Assembly: GCA_949126835.1 (NCBI GenBank)
Contig: OX421497.1
Location: 20,367,409-20,431,408 of the forward strand
Origin: Anisus vortex
Lineage: Eukaryota > Mollusca > Gastropoda > Planorbidae
Direction: 5' to 3'
Length of the DNA: 64,000 nt
In this document: in pieces, positions 12,455-21,814 of the stretch
How the letters are laid out: each line of letters starts with the position of its first letter
Position numbering within the stretch: position 1 is the stretch's first letter
Translations under genes and position numbers: made by a program
Notes under the pieces: model-generated
Databases searched by the model: none
Told to the model about the DNA's origin: nothing
The model's input: only the letters and a program-made list of their open reading frames with translations

Positions 12455-13296
12455 CTGTTGAGATGCGTACACGTCTCTGACAAAATATGTCTCCTTGGAT
12501 AGACTACCTTCTCCTAAAATATCCTTGACCTTCACGGTGCCAATAGCGTCATGCCTGGAGAAGCGGTCAAAGTCATAGATGTTGAACTGTAGGCACCTGT
12601 CGGTCAATTCCTCGTACTGGACAATGAAAGAGAATGTCTCGTTAAACTCCGGGTTGAGCGTCTTCCTGTGGACTTTGGTCTGAAGCTTCGTCTTCCTGTC
12701 AGGCAGGAGGTAGACTTTTACGTAGGGATCGGAAGTTCCCGAAAAGTCCTTGGCTGGCAGGCTCTCAGCCCTGTTGATGTTGACCACAAGGGAAAGTTCC
12801 TCCTGGCTGTAGCGAAGGCTGAAGAACAACTTCCCGCAGGGGACGTGCTCGGACCTCAGGCTGTCGACGGATGCCTGCTTATAGAGCTCAGGCTTGATGG
12901 TGCCCAGGTCGGGCTGCTCTTTCTGCTTGACGCTCTGAACGGAGAACTCGATCTGCGATAGGTTCAGCCTGTGCGAGACCAGGCGCTGGAAGTTTTGGTG
13001 CCTCTGCGGGACGGTGGGCAGGGTCCACTGGCGGTCGGTGATGTTCTTTTTCGCCATGCCGCCCTTCAGCTTCCCTTGCTCCGACGTGTGCGTGACGATG
13101 TCCGGGTAGCTGCGGCTGATGGGGATGGCGCCTGTGGCCGCCCACTGGTGCGTGGGGAGTCCTGTGGAAGTGTCGGTGGCCGGAAGTAACGTCAGGCCTT
13201 TCCGCTTCCTGTATATGTACCAGGCAATGACCATCACCAAACCGACAAACAGTGCCACGCCCCCAGTAATACCTCCAACAAGAACAGTATCTGGAC
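12455..13296 (-). CDS. Synaptotagmin, internal exon (membrane segment, linker, C2A)
   Basis: This is one 842-bp exon of a synaptotagmin, a membrane protein that senses calcium at vesicle fusion. It opens after the acceptor TTCTACTAG (13297-13305) and closes at CAACAG followed by GTTAGA (donor at 12454). Read on the minus strand it encodes a hydrophobic membrane segment (about residues 10-30) followed by Y-R-K-R-K, a linker of roughly 120 residues, and a full C2A domain. The C2A calcium loops are intact: Asp residues in [11 protein letters not shown] and in [10 protein letters not shown]. The polybasic strand and H-R-K-T-L-N-P motif are also present. The sequence resembles the Syt3/6/9/10 and insect Syt-alpha/beta group more than Syt1. 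C2B exons should lie at lower coordinates and the N-terminal exon at higher coordinates; I recognised neither. Subfamily is uncertain. Confidence 0.9.
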
Positions 13297-15000
13297 CTAG
13301 TAGAATAAATCAATACGATAGTTATAAATACAGCTGGACCTAGTTGAATAAATAAATACAATAGTTATAAATACAGCTGAACCTAGTAGAATAAATCAAT
13401 ACAATAGTTATAAATACAGCTGGACCTAGTAGAATAAATCAATACAATAGCTATAAATACAGCTGGACCTAGTTGAATAAATAAATACAATAGTTATAAA
13501 TACAGCTGGACCTAGTAGAATAAATCAATACAATAGTTATAAATACAGCTGGACCTAGTAGAATAAATCAATACAATAGTTATAAATACAGCTGGACCTA
13601 GTAGAATAAATCAATACAATAGTTATAAATACAATTGGACCTAGTAGAATAAATCAATACAATAGTTATAAATACAGCTGGACCGAGTAGAATAAATCAA
13701 TACAATAGTTATAAATACAGCTGGACCGAGTAGAATAAATCAATACAATAGTTATAAATACAGCTGGACCGAGTAGAATAAATCAATACAATAGTTATAA
13801 ATACAGCTGGACCTAGTAGAATAAATCAATACAATAGTTATAAATACAGCTGGACCGAGTAGAATAAATAAATACAATAGTTATAAATACAGCTGGACCG
13901 AGTAGAATAAATCAATACAACAGTTATAAATACAGCTGGACTGAGTAGAATAAATCAATACAATAGTTATAAATACAGCTGGACCTAGTAGAATAAATCA
14001 ATACAATAGTTATAAATACAGCTGGACCTAGTAGAATAAATCAATACGATAGTTATAAATACAGCTGGACCTAATAGAATAAGTCAATAAAATAGTTATA
14101 AATACAGCTGGACCTAGTAGAATAAATCAATACGATAGTTATAAATACAGCTGGACCTAGTAGAATAAATCAATACGATAGTTATAAATACAGCTGGACC
14201 TAGTAGAATAAATCAATACGATAGTTATAAATACAGCTGGACCGAGTAGAATAAATCAATACAATAGTTATAAATACAGCTGGACCTAGTAGAATAAATC
14301 AATACAATAGTTATAAATACAGCTGGACTGAGTAGAATAAATCAATACAATAGTTATAAATACAGCTGGACCTAGTAGAATAAATCAATACAATAGTTAT
14401 AAATACAGCTGGACCTAGTTGAATAAATAAATACAATAGTTATAAATACAGCTGGACCTAGTAGAATAAATCAATACAATAGTTATAAATACAGCTGGAC
14501 CTAGTAGAATAAGTCAATAAAATAGTTATAAATACAGCTGGGCCTAGTAGAATAAATCAATACGATAGTTATAAATACAGCTGGACCTAGTAGAATAAAT
14601 CAATACGATAGTTATAAATACAGCTGGACCTAGTAGAATAAATCAATACGATAGTTATAAATACAGCTGGACCTAGTAGAATAAATCAATACGATAGTTA
14701 TAAATACAGCTGGACCTAGTAGAATAAATCAATACGATAGTTATAATTACAGCTGGACCGAGTAGAATAAATCAATACGATAGTTATAAATACAGCTGGA
14801 CCTAGTAGAATAAATCAATACGATAGTTATAAATACAGCTGGACCTAGTAGAATAAATCAATACAATAGTTATAAGTACAACTGGACCTAGTAGAATAAA
14901 TCAATGCAATAGTTATAAATACAGCTGGACCTAGTAGAATAAATCAATACAATAGTTATAAATACAGCTGGACCTAGTAGAATAAACCAATATAATAGTT
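13290..15000. repeat. 43-bp minisatellite containing the synaptotagmin splice acceptor
   Basis: About 40 copies of a 43-bp unit fill the intron immediately upstream of the synaptotagmin exon. The unit spans the intron/exon junction: on the gene strand each carries TTGATTTATTCTACTAG followed by GTCCAG, the same bases that form the real acceptor and first six exon bases. Variant units have ACTCGG in place of ACTAGG, which removes the AG. Other variants change TAGTAG to TAGTTG. Confidence 0.95.
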
Positions 15001-15256
15001 AACACATTTAAGATTTTTTTTTTCAAAACGTAAAGCTATCATTTTAGACCGTGAGTATTAAGCAAGCTTTCACATTGGCCACAGTACAAAAGAGATTGTG
15101 GAGTCATAACAATGCACAGCCGCCTTAACTTTTCCCTAACTAGTGTGAAACCTATGTAAAAACTGGACATTTTTTAAACCTGTATCCGAACTCAGCACCA
15201 TCGGAAGGACAACCTGAGGCGCTAGAACATTATGTAATATTATAATAAGTATGTGA
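15001..15256. other. Unique intronic or intergenic sequence
   Basis: About 250 bases between the minisatellite and the palindromic element; nothing recognised. Confidence 0.5.
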
Positions 15257-15262
15257 TTCGGT
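15257..15262. repeat. Left target-site duplication TTCGGT
   Basis: TTCGGT lies immediately outside the left terminus of the palindromic element and is repeated directly at 33373-33378, immediately outside the right terminus. Confidence 0.9.
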
Positions 15263-15373
15263 AGTAGTATAGTAGGTTCCAATGGGGTCGCATTTAAGGG
15301 TGAGGGTGAGGGTGACCTACTGACCCCGTGACCTAGTGACCTAGTTACTCCCGTGACCTAGTGACCCCGACCA

Positions 15374-15428
15374 TGACCTTTGACCCGGAAGTGACCTCTA
15401 CCGGAAGTGACGTCATCCAAGATGGCGT
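15374..15428 (+). promoter_or_regulatory. Nuclear-receptor/ETS/CRE/YY1 motif cluster, left terminus
   Basis: Within 55 bases lie TGACCTTTGACCC (a DR1 nuclear-receptor site on the opposite strand), CCCGGAAGTG (ETS), CCGGAAGTGACGTCA (the ETS-CRE composite known from TATA-less promoters) and CCAAGATGGCGTC (YY1-like). Outside this, TGACC/TGACCC half-sites repeat several times toward the tip. The cluster is about 110 bases from the terminus. Whether it drives inward transcription is inference; the nearest inward gene on this strand is over 5 kb away. Confidence 0.55.
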
Positions 15429-15439
15429 CTTGTCGTGTG

Positions 15440-16600
15440 GTTATACGAGGGTTTTTTAATTAAGGGTAATACGGTCAGCGGTTCTAAAATTATTTTTTCT
15501 ATTGTCTTACAATGATTGATTTTCCCATTGTCTTACAATGATTGACACATGTCATATTATTTCTCCCATTGTTTCATAATGGTCTTTATAAGGTTCAGCG
15601 GTTCTAAAATTTTATAATTATTTGATAATATTAATTAATTGGTTATTTTTATAGTGTTCTTAATAATTTTCAATAGTAAAAGGCTTTTTTCAATAAGTTT
15701 ATTGTGATTTTTGCCCTCATTACCATCTTTTAAGCGATAATTGTCTTGTAAGGGTCATTATTAATTACTTGGAGACAGTAATTATCTTAATTTTATACTT
15801 AACTAATTAACGAATTTTAATTTTTATAGCCATAACTATCATGTAAAGGAGCGTTTATTAATTACCAAGGGCCCTAATTATCACATTTTAATCAATAATT
15901 CTTTAATAAAGGGGCCTTTTTACTTACTTGGACACAGTAATTGTATACTTTATTAATTAACTAATTATTATTTGAATAGCCATAATTAGCTTGTAAAAGG
16001 GCGTTTATTAATTACAAAGGGTTCTAATTATCACATTTTAATCAATAATTCTCTAATAACGTGATAATTAATTACTTGGACACAGTAATTGTCTTAATTT
16101 ATTCTTAACTAATTAACTATTTTTATACATTTTTACTTACTTGGACACGGTAATTTTCTTAAAATATTCTTAACTAATTAACTAATTATACTTTTTATAA
16201 CCCTAATTAACTTGTTTTTAATTACTAAGGGGGTGTAATTATCACTAAATAACCCCTAAATATTTATTTATATACATTTTTACTTACTGGGGTGCAGTAA
16301 TTTTCTTAATTGTATACTTTATTAATTAACTAATTATAATTTTTTTAACATTAATTAGCTTGTAAAGGGGCGTTTATTAATTACAAAGGGGCCGTAATTA
16401 TCACTAAATAGACCACATTTTATATACTTTTTTACATTTTTACTTACTTGGAGGCAGTATTTTTCTTTATTCTTAATTAATTATCTAATTATAATTTTGA
16501 GTCATAATTACTATTTTATAATTTTCTTTTAAACATAATTATTTTTAATTTGCATTGATAATCAATGTTTTGAAAGTCTAAACATATATCCTTTAACATT
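15440..16600. repeat. AT-rich diffuse repeat, about 6 copies, left arm
   Basis: A degenerate unit combining an A-C-T-T-G-G-A-C-A-C-A-G-T-A-A-T-T block, an A-C-T-A-A-T-T-A-A-C block and a G-G-G-C-G-T-T-T-A-T-T block recurs near 15768, 15928, 16076, 16138, 16285 and 16442. Spacing is irregular. The mirror copy occupies about 32030-33190. It is non-coding and could be structural or replication-related, but the sequence does not say which. Confidence 0.7.
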
Positions 16601-17819
16601 TTTAGAACCCCTGAGGCGCTTATTCACATCGCTGTCTAACTTTTTACCTGAGCAGCTGTTTATTTTTATCGCTCAGCGCGTCTTTTAATGACTTTTTCAG
16701 CTGTTGTGGAAATTCTTTTGTAGTGCTGTTCTCGCTCGCGCTGTTAATGACTTTTTCATCTGTTGAGCAAAGTCTTTTGATCTCGCTTCACTCGCTTTTT
16801 AATGACCTGGTGTGAAAAAGAGATAAAACTGCCCTTTCAAATTCTGCTATGGGAGATAATTCAAGTAGCACTAAAAGTTTTTTTCTTTACAACTTACGTT
16901 TCCCAGATATTTTTTTTTTTTTTTTTTTTTTATCATTTGGATTAGTTTTGGGGTTATTTTTTCTTTGTATTTCGAGTATTCGTTTTTTAAATATTTCGCT
17001 TTTCAATTTAAATAATTTCAATTGTTTAATCGTTAAATGCAATGTTTGACTTACTATAACATCATTATTCCCATTATTTTATACTTACCTATTTTAAATG
17101 TGTATCTTTTAAATTTAAATTTTCTTAATTTTCTATTGATAACTGAATTTTAAGATTCTTTATTTACTTACTAAAAGGCGTGATTTTCTTTTTTTTTTAA
17201 ACTTATATATTTTACAATTTAAACGATAAGTAAATACAATTTTTTACGTACTAAAACTAGTAATTTCTTAATTTTATACGAAATTAATTAACGAATTTTA
17301 TTTTTTTTTAAGTCATACATATCTTGTGAGGCGAGTTTTTACTTATTAAGAGGCGTATATTTCTTTAATTAAGGCTTACATTATATAACTTTTGTTTAAA
17401 TTCTTTAATAAGTCACCCTTTTTATTTACGAACTTTATACTTACATAGTTAACATTTGTATCATTTAATTATTCTTTCAATTTTAATTGATAATACATGT
17501 AAATACATTTTACTCAACTAATTTAAAATTTTCCCTTTTAAACATACGTATTTCTAATGTGAATTGATAATCATTGTTTTAAAAGCCTAAACTCTAAACA
17601 TTTTTAGAACTCCAGGACAAAATATAAAGTCCAGATCTTTTGATCGTTCACAAAGTACATTATTTTAGTGTATGCGTATTTTGAATAACTGTCTAATAAG
17701 TGTCTCTTTAACTATTAAAAGTCAGTTTGTTAAATGGTTGTATCTTTTAATTTTTGTCGTGTAATTTTGACTTAATAGGATTAAACATTTTAAAATTTAA
17801 GTAACTTAAGTGTTTCAAG
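16601..17819. other. Arm sequence without a recognised gene
   Basis: It holds an imperfect duplication around TTAATGACTTTTTCA (about 16687 and 16743), a run of about 22 T (near 16910-16931) and AT-rich filler. Open frames here are low complexity. Confidence 0.5.
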
Positions 17820-18160
17820 TGATGTCCAATATGGCGGGTCAGAAGGGGGCGGATCCAATATGGCCGATCAGAGTGTTCCTTGTGATTATTTTTGTGTAGT
17901 GTTACACGTGATTTTATTACGTAGTTAATTAAAGATACCGGAAAACAAGATGGCGTCCGATCCACCGGACATACAAGGGCAGTAACCGTGTAATTAAATT
18001 TGTATTTTTTGTATTTTTAATTAACTTTATGGTTGTAGACAAGATGATGGAAGGGGTGTATTGAAGTTGTTGACTCCACTGTTCCACACGATGATGAACC
18101 GGAAGTAAGATGGCGTCCGATTTACGTGGCATACAAGGGCAGTAACCATGTAAATAATTT
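17820..18160. promoter_or_regulatory. Repeated YY1-like segments beyond the Bcl-2 gene, left arm
   Basis: CAAGATGGCGTCCGA (17946) and TAAGATGGCGTCCGA (18106) begin two direct copies of a roughly 50-bp segment that also shares CATACAAGGGCAGTAACC. Two CCAATATGGC motifs lie at about 17824 and 17854, and CCGGAAGTAAGATGG at 18100 combines ETS and YY1-like cores. The block is just downstream of the Bcl-2 transcript end. Mirror copy about 30467-30807. Confidence 0.45.
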
Positions 18161-18255
18161 TTTTAACAGTAAACAAAGAAAGTTTTTATTTTTTTAAATT
18201 TTTATTTGCGTTCAAGTACATCAAACAGAGAATAAAACAACAACATGACTGGTAG

Positions 18256-18265
18256 TTTATTTATT
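18256..18265 (-). terminator. Polyadenylation signals of the left Bcl-2-like gene
   Basis: Two overlapping AATAAA hexamers on the minus strand begin just after the stop codon, followed by a TGTTGTTGTTTT stretch, the usual GU-rich downstream element. Confidence 0.7.
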
Positions 18266-18266
18266 T

Positions 18267-18900
18267 TTATAATATTCGATTCTCAGTGTTCAGGATTTGT
18301 AGAGCGAAAAGTGCACAAAGTGTCAAGATCCCAATGCCTGCAGCAGCACAGCCTAGGATTGTCTTAAGTGAGGGCCAAGAGCTGCCATTTTTATTCTCAC
18401 CTCTACCAGACTTGAATTCCAAAAACCCTTCCTGTGTAAAGGAAAAGAAAGATGGAAGCTAGTTTAATATACTCTTTTATAGTTAACTGTCTATAGGATG
18501 ATTTTTTGTTTAAAGAGTGTCTATTACTTACCCAGTTATTATGACTATTCATCCAACCCGAGAGATGTGTATCCATATATGCTGTTAACCATTCTAGAAG
18601 ATTATCTACTAAATGGTATTTCTTTAGTTGAAAACACCGAGCTGCAAATTGACCCGAAAAGTCAAACAACGCCACAATTCGTCCCCAATTTATATCCTCA
18701 CAAAATATTTCTATAACGATCGATGCGAAAGTGTCATAAGCATTGTCATCAGTTATGACTAGACCATCTATTAGGTTATCAAATCTATTCTTAAATCGTT
18801 CTTCAAATTCATCTCCTAGTATTCTCATAGCATTTTGAACAGAATTCGGAGTGTTGATAATACTTTCAGGCCGACCATCGTTTCTCCAAGACCATTGCAT
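18267..18900 (-). CDS. Bcl-2 family protein, left-arm copy (2 exons)
   Basis: Predicted regulator of mitochondrial apoptosis, 177 residues. Exon 1 is 18900-18532 (123 codons, phase 0); the intron starts GTAAGT and ends ACAG; exon 2 is 18431-18267. A BH3-like helix lies at residues 21-35 (G-D-E-F-E core). BH1 at about 68-86 has the invariant N-W-G-R at 71-74, and BH2 at about 115-127 is W-M-N-S-H-N-N-W then E-G-F. A hydrophobic segment at about 147-169 is the expected tail anchor for mitochondrial or ER membrane. No BH4 is evident. The intron follows the BH2 Trp, the position I know from animal Bcl-2 family genes, which argues for capture of a host gene rather than a retrocopy. It reads toward the terminus and diverges from the other cargo gene. 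Pro- or anti-apoptotic activity cannot be decided from sequence. The right arm encodes an identical exon 1. Confidence 0.88.
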
Positions 18901-19500
18901 TGTAAACGATATTTTATGTAATCCACCGCAATGCTACGCGTATTTTCATGTCCTATAGACATATTATTTTCAAGAGAACTAATAAGAATTACAAAAAGAA
19001 CCGTTTTACTAAACGAAAAACCACAACACTTTTACAAAACTGAATAAGGAAGACTACATAATTTTATAAAAATTTGCTGAATAGTGGAAAAAGACCACCA
19101 TCTGACAAGCAAACATTCAACGAGCAGGTGTTAAACAGCTGCCCGCTAGGTGCTGACCAAGGTAACGACTTCCTGTCCGGTGTTGAATCCATTATCGGGC
19201 CGTCGCCCGCTGTGCCAGGTAATGGCTTCCTGTCCAGATGTTATTGCACTTACCTGACCGTGAGAAAATCTAAAAGCTAACATTCCCACGACCAGGGTAA
19301 TGGTTTCCTGTCCAGGTGTTAAACAGCTGCCCGCTGGGCGCTGACCAAGTTAACGACTTCCTGTCCAGATGTTATTGCACTTACCTGACCGTGAGAAAAT
19401 CTAAAAGCTAACATTCCCAGGGTCACGCCAACCCTACCCGTCAACAACGTTCCCACTTTTTTTTTTGTCTTCTTCAATCTCTGCCTTTTTTTTTACTAAC
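18901..19500. promoter_or_regulatory. Upstream region of the Bcl-2-like gene with direct repeats, left arm
   Basis: Contains imperfect direct repeats: a TGTTAAACAGCTGCCCGCT segment near 19128 and 19318, and a TTATTGCACTTACCTGACCG segment near 19240 and 19370. Repeated ACTTCCTGTCC/GCTTCCTGTCC motifs are ETS-like. No clear TATA box. Promoter function is inferred only from position between the divergent genes. Mirror about 29127-29726. Confidence 0.4.
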
Positions 19501-20460
19501 TTCTTATCTCTATCCCGAAAAAATTTTAAGTACAATTTCTCAAACTCTCCCTCTCTCAAAAAACTTTGTAGACAACCTTTTTTAAAATTTTTCTCTCACG
19601 CAAAAAAAATTTGTAGGACACCTTCTCAAAATCTCTCCCCAGACAAACTTTTTTAAGTACGTCTTCCCAAAATCTCTCTCTCTCTTGACAAACTTTTTTA
19701 AGTACAACTTTTCAATCTCTCTCTCCTGACAAACTTTTTTAAGTTCACCTTCCCGAAATCTCTCTCTCCTGACAAACTTTTTTAAGTTCACCTTCCCAAA
19801 ATCTTTTACACTCTCGACAAACTTTTTTAAGTTCACCTTCCCAAAATCTTTCTCTCGACAAACTTTTTTAACTTCACCTTCCCAAAATCTTTCTCTCTTC
19901 AAACTTTTTTAAGTTCACCTTCCCAAAATCTCTTTCTCTCTCGACAAACTTTTTTAAGTTCACCTTCACAAAATCTCTCTCTCCTGACAAACTTTTTAAA
20001 ATCACCTTCCCAAAATCTCTTTCTCTCTCGCTTGACAAACTTTTTTTTAGTTAACTTTCTCAAAATTGCAATCTCTCCCGACAAACTTTTTTTTAAGTAC
20101 AACGTTTCCAACTCTCTCTCTCCTGACAAACTTTTTTAAGTTCACCTTCCCAAAATCTCGATCTCTCCCGACAACTTTTTAAGTTCACCTTCCCAAAATC
20201 TTTTACACCCTCGACAAACTATTTTAAATTAACCTTCCCAAAATCTCTCTCTCCTGACAAACTTTTTTAAGTTCACATTCCCAAACTCGCAATCTCTCCC
20301 GACAAACTTTTTTAACTTCACCTTCCCAAAATCTTTGACACTCTCGACACTTTAAGTTGAAGTTCACCTCCCCAAAATCTTTTACACTCTCGACAAACTC
20401 TTTAAGTTAACCTTCCCAAAACCTTTCACACTAGCTCTCGCTCAAAAACACTTTTTCTTA
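19500..20460. repeat. About 43-bp tandem array between the divergent genes, left arm
   Basis: Roughly 20 degenerate units of a CT-rich tract, then GACAAACTTTTTTAAGTTCA, then CCTTCCCAAAAT. The long open frames on the opposite strand (Lys-Lys-Phe-Val-Arg repeats) come from this array and are not genes. The left array carries about one extra unit relative to its mirror (28190-29127), which explains most of the arm length difference. Confidence 0.9.
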
Positions 20461-21183
20461 AAAGCTTTCCCACTCTCGACAAACATTTAGGACACTCTCC
20501 ATGGACTTCGGTCTAACAGTATCCATCTCTCTGTCTCCAACTCTTTCTCGCCCCATCTCTTCTTCTAACAAAACTTTAAGTTAACACAATCCTAACGATC
20601 ACGCATTCCTTCTTTCTGCCTTGCTCAATCTCTGTATCTCTTACTTCATTCTTCTCTCAAACTCTGTCTCTCTCTTTCCTGCGTGCCATCTTTTACTTGT
20701 CTCATTCTCAGTACTTACGTTCCTTACTCTGTCTACACTTAATTCTCTCGTCGTCTCTTTTCGATAACAAACCTTTGTGTTAACGAACCCTAACATTTAC
20801 ACATTCCATTTTTCTGCCTTGTTCAATCTCTGTAGGCCTATCTCTTATTTCATTCTTGTCTCAAACTCTGTCTCTCTCTCTCTCTCTAAAAACACTTTAT
20901 TTTTACCAAACCCTAACACATATTCCACTTCACATCTTTCACTCTGTCTTTCCTTTTCTTTTTCCTGCGTACCATCTTTTACGTACTCATTTTCTGTGAC
21001 GTCTTTTCTTACTCTGTCTCCAGAGCTTTCTCTGACAAAACTTTTAGTTACTCTAAGCATCTCTCTTTCTACAGCGTTCTCTCTTTCTACCTTGTTCAAT
21101 CTCTACCTCCTAACTAACTTCTTCTCCTCTTTCTAAAATTGTCTTCCCTTTTATGTTTTATAACGTGCAAAGCATTTAGTACC
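20461..21183. repeat. CT-rich imperfect repeats upstream of the second cargo gene, left arm
   Basis: Roughly 240-bp imperfect repeats share CATTC, TTTCTGCCTTG, TCAATCTCTGTA and CTCAAACTCTGTCTCTCTCT blocks. Low-complexity open frames occur on both strands. The last 60 bases before the ATG contain a TTTATAACG stretch that could serve as a weak TATA element. Confidence 0.6.
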
Positions 21184-21659
21184 ATGGATCCTAGGGGGAA
21201 ACATCCATTTACCGCTCGCATTGCTGGCCCAGGCAATGTCGACAGTGGAATTGTATTAGAATGTGGTAGTACAGACTGTGATTTGTCTTCAATCATTGAG
21301 AAAATCAAAGGAGACATCACTTGTGTTGTATTATTGAATGAAGATGAAATGCAGGTAAGATACTAGTTATCTTATATATTACAATCACTCATTCTATATA
21401 GAATATTAGTGCGTACTACTCTCATTCTACTCAAATAATAATAATTTACTTTCGATGTCTTGTGTAGAAACTTGTGGATGCGGATACTGAAGGGCTAGTT
21501 CAGAGCCTTGGCAGATCTACGAAAGTCATCAAATCTATGCAGGAATCTTGTCAGCGCCTAATTGATGAACAGGCAGACCTGAAAGCCGCCCTGGAGCTTG
21601 TTCGTTTTTACAACTTGGAAAATGCAATGCGTAATTGCATGACAAATGTTTACAAGTAG
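21184..21659 (+). CDS. Unrecognised 120-residue spliced cargo protein, left-arm copy
   Basis: The start is chosen at 21184 because ACCATGG is a perfect Kozak context; an in-frame upstream ATG at 21139 is weaker. Exon 1 is 21184-21354 (57 codons, phase 0), with donor GCAG/GTAAGA and acceptor TTGTGTAG. Exon 2 is 21468-21659, ending in a stop with AATAAA about 33 bases later. The N-terminal half has K-H-P-F-T, then I-A-G-P-G, then alternating hydrophobic stretches with V-V-L-L-N-E-D-E-M. The C-terminal half is rich in Leu, Gln, Glu and Lys and likely forms a long helix or coiled coil. No signal peptide, membrane segment or Walker motif. I do not recognise the family. It reads inward toward the spacer and is divergent from the Bcl-2-like gene. 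The right-arm copy is identical where compared. Confidence 0.75.
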
Positions 21660-21691
21660 ACATTGCTAGCTTTAGAGTCTTAAATTATAAA

Positions 21692-21702
21692 AATAAAATA
21701 AA
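21692..21702 (+). terminator. Polyadenylation signals of the second cargo gene, left arm
   Basis: Two overlapping AATAAA hexamers, followed within 20 bases by a GGTGTTTGTTGTTTGTG stretch, a typical downstream GU-rich element. Confidence 0.7.
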
Positions 21703-21814
21703 GGAAACAAAATATTGGTGTTTGTTGTTTGTGTATGAAGGTTTTGAAAATAATGTTCTTGGGAGATATAGCAAAGGTCAAGGTCAACTGACCCTAGTGC
21801 GAATTTGGGAAAAG

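Larger units (their letters stand above)
15263..21814 (+). repeat. Left inverted arm of the palindromic element
   Basis: It mirrors 23109-33372 once the Helitron at 23520-27258 is removed. Pairing stops just after the G-A-A-T-T-T-G-G-G-A-A-A-A-G stretch at about 21814. The coordinate sum of paired bases is 48635 at the tips, 48627 from about 15374 through the Bcl-2 gene, and 48664 at the inner gene, so there are only a few small indels. Two substitutions are visible in the terminal 110 bases. Confidence 0.95.

Noticed and set aside
12668..13361. Several open frames overlapping the synaptotagmin exon on both strands
   Set aside because: They are shadows of the GC-richer synaptotagmin exon; only the frame with the C2A domain is coherent.
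13290..15000. A CRISPR array (regular repeats)
   Set aside because: Units are contiguous with no unique spacers, and the sequence is animal DNA; the same applies to the other minisatellites.
15290..15325. Telomere-like GGGTGA repeats at the element tip
   Set aside because: Only three units are present and they differ from the animal telomere repeat TTAGGG; they are better seen as part of the TIR.
19582..20129. Lys/Phe/Val/Arg-rich frames, also mirrored at 28539-29071
   Set aside because: They come from the 43-bp array; frames differ between arms because of a unit-number change, and no domain is visible.
20777..21136. A 119-codon Ser/Leu-rich frame, mirrored at 27528-27887, and the opposite-strand Glu/Arg-rich frame
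   Set aside because: Both arise from CT-rich imperfect repeats; conservation between arms reflects arm identity, not selection.
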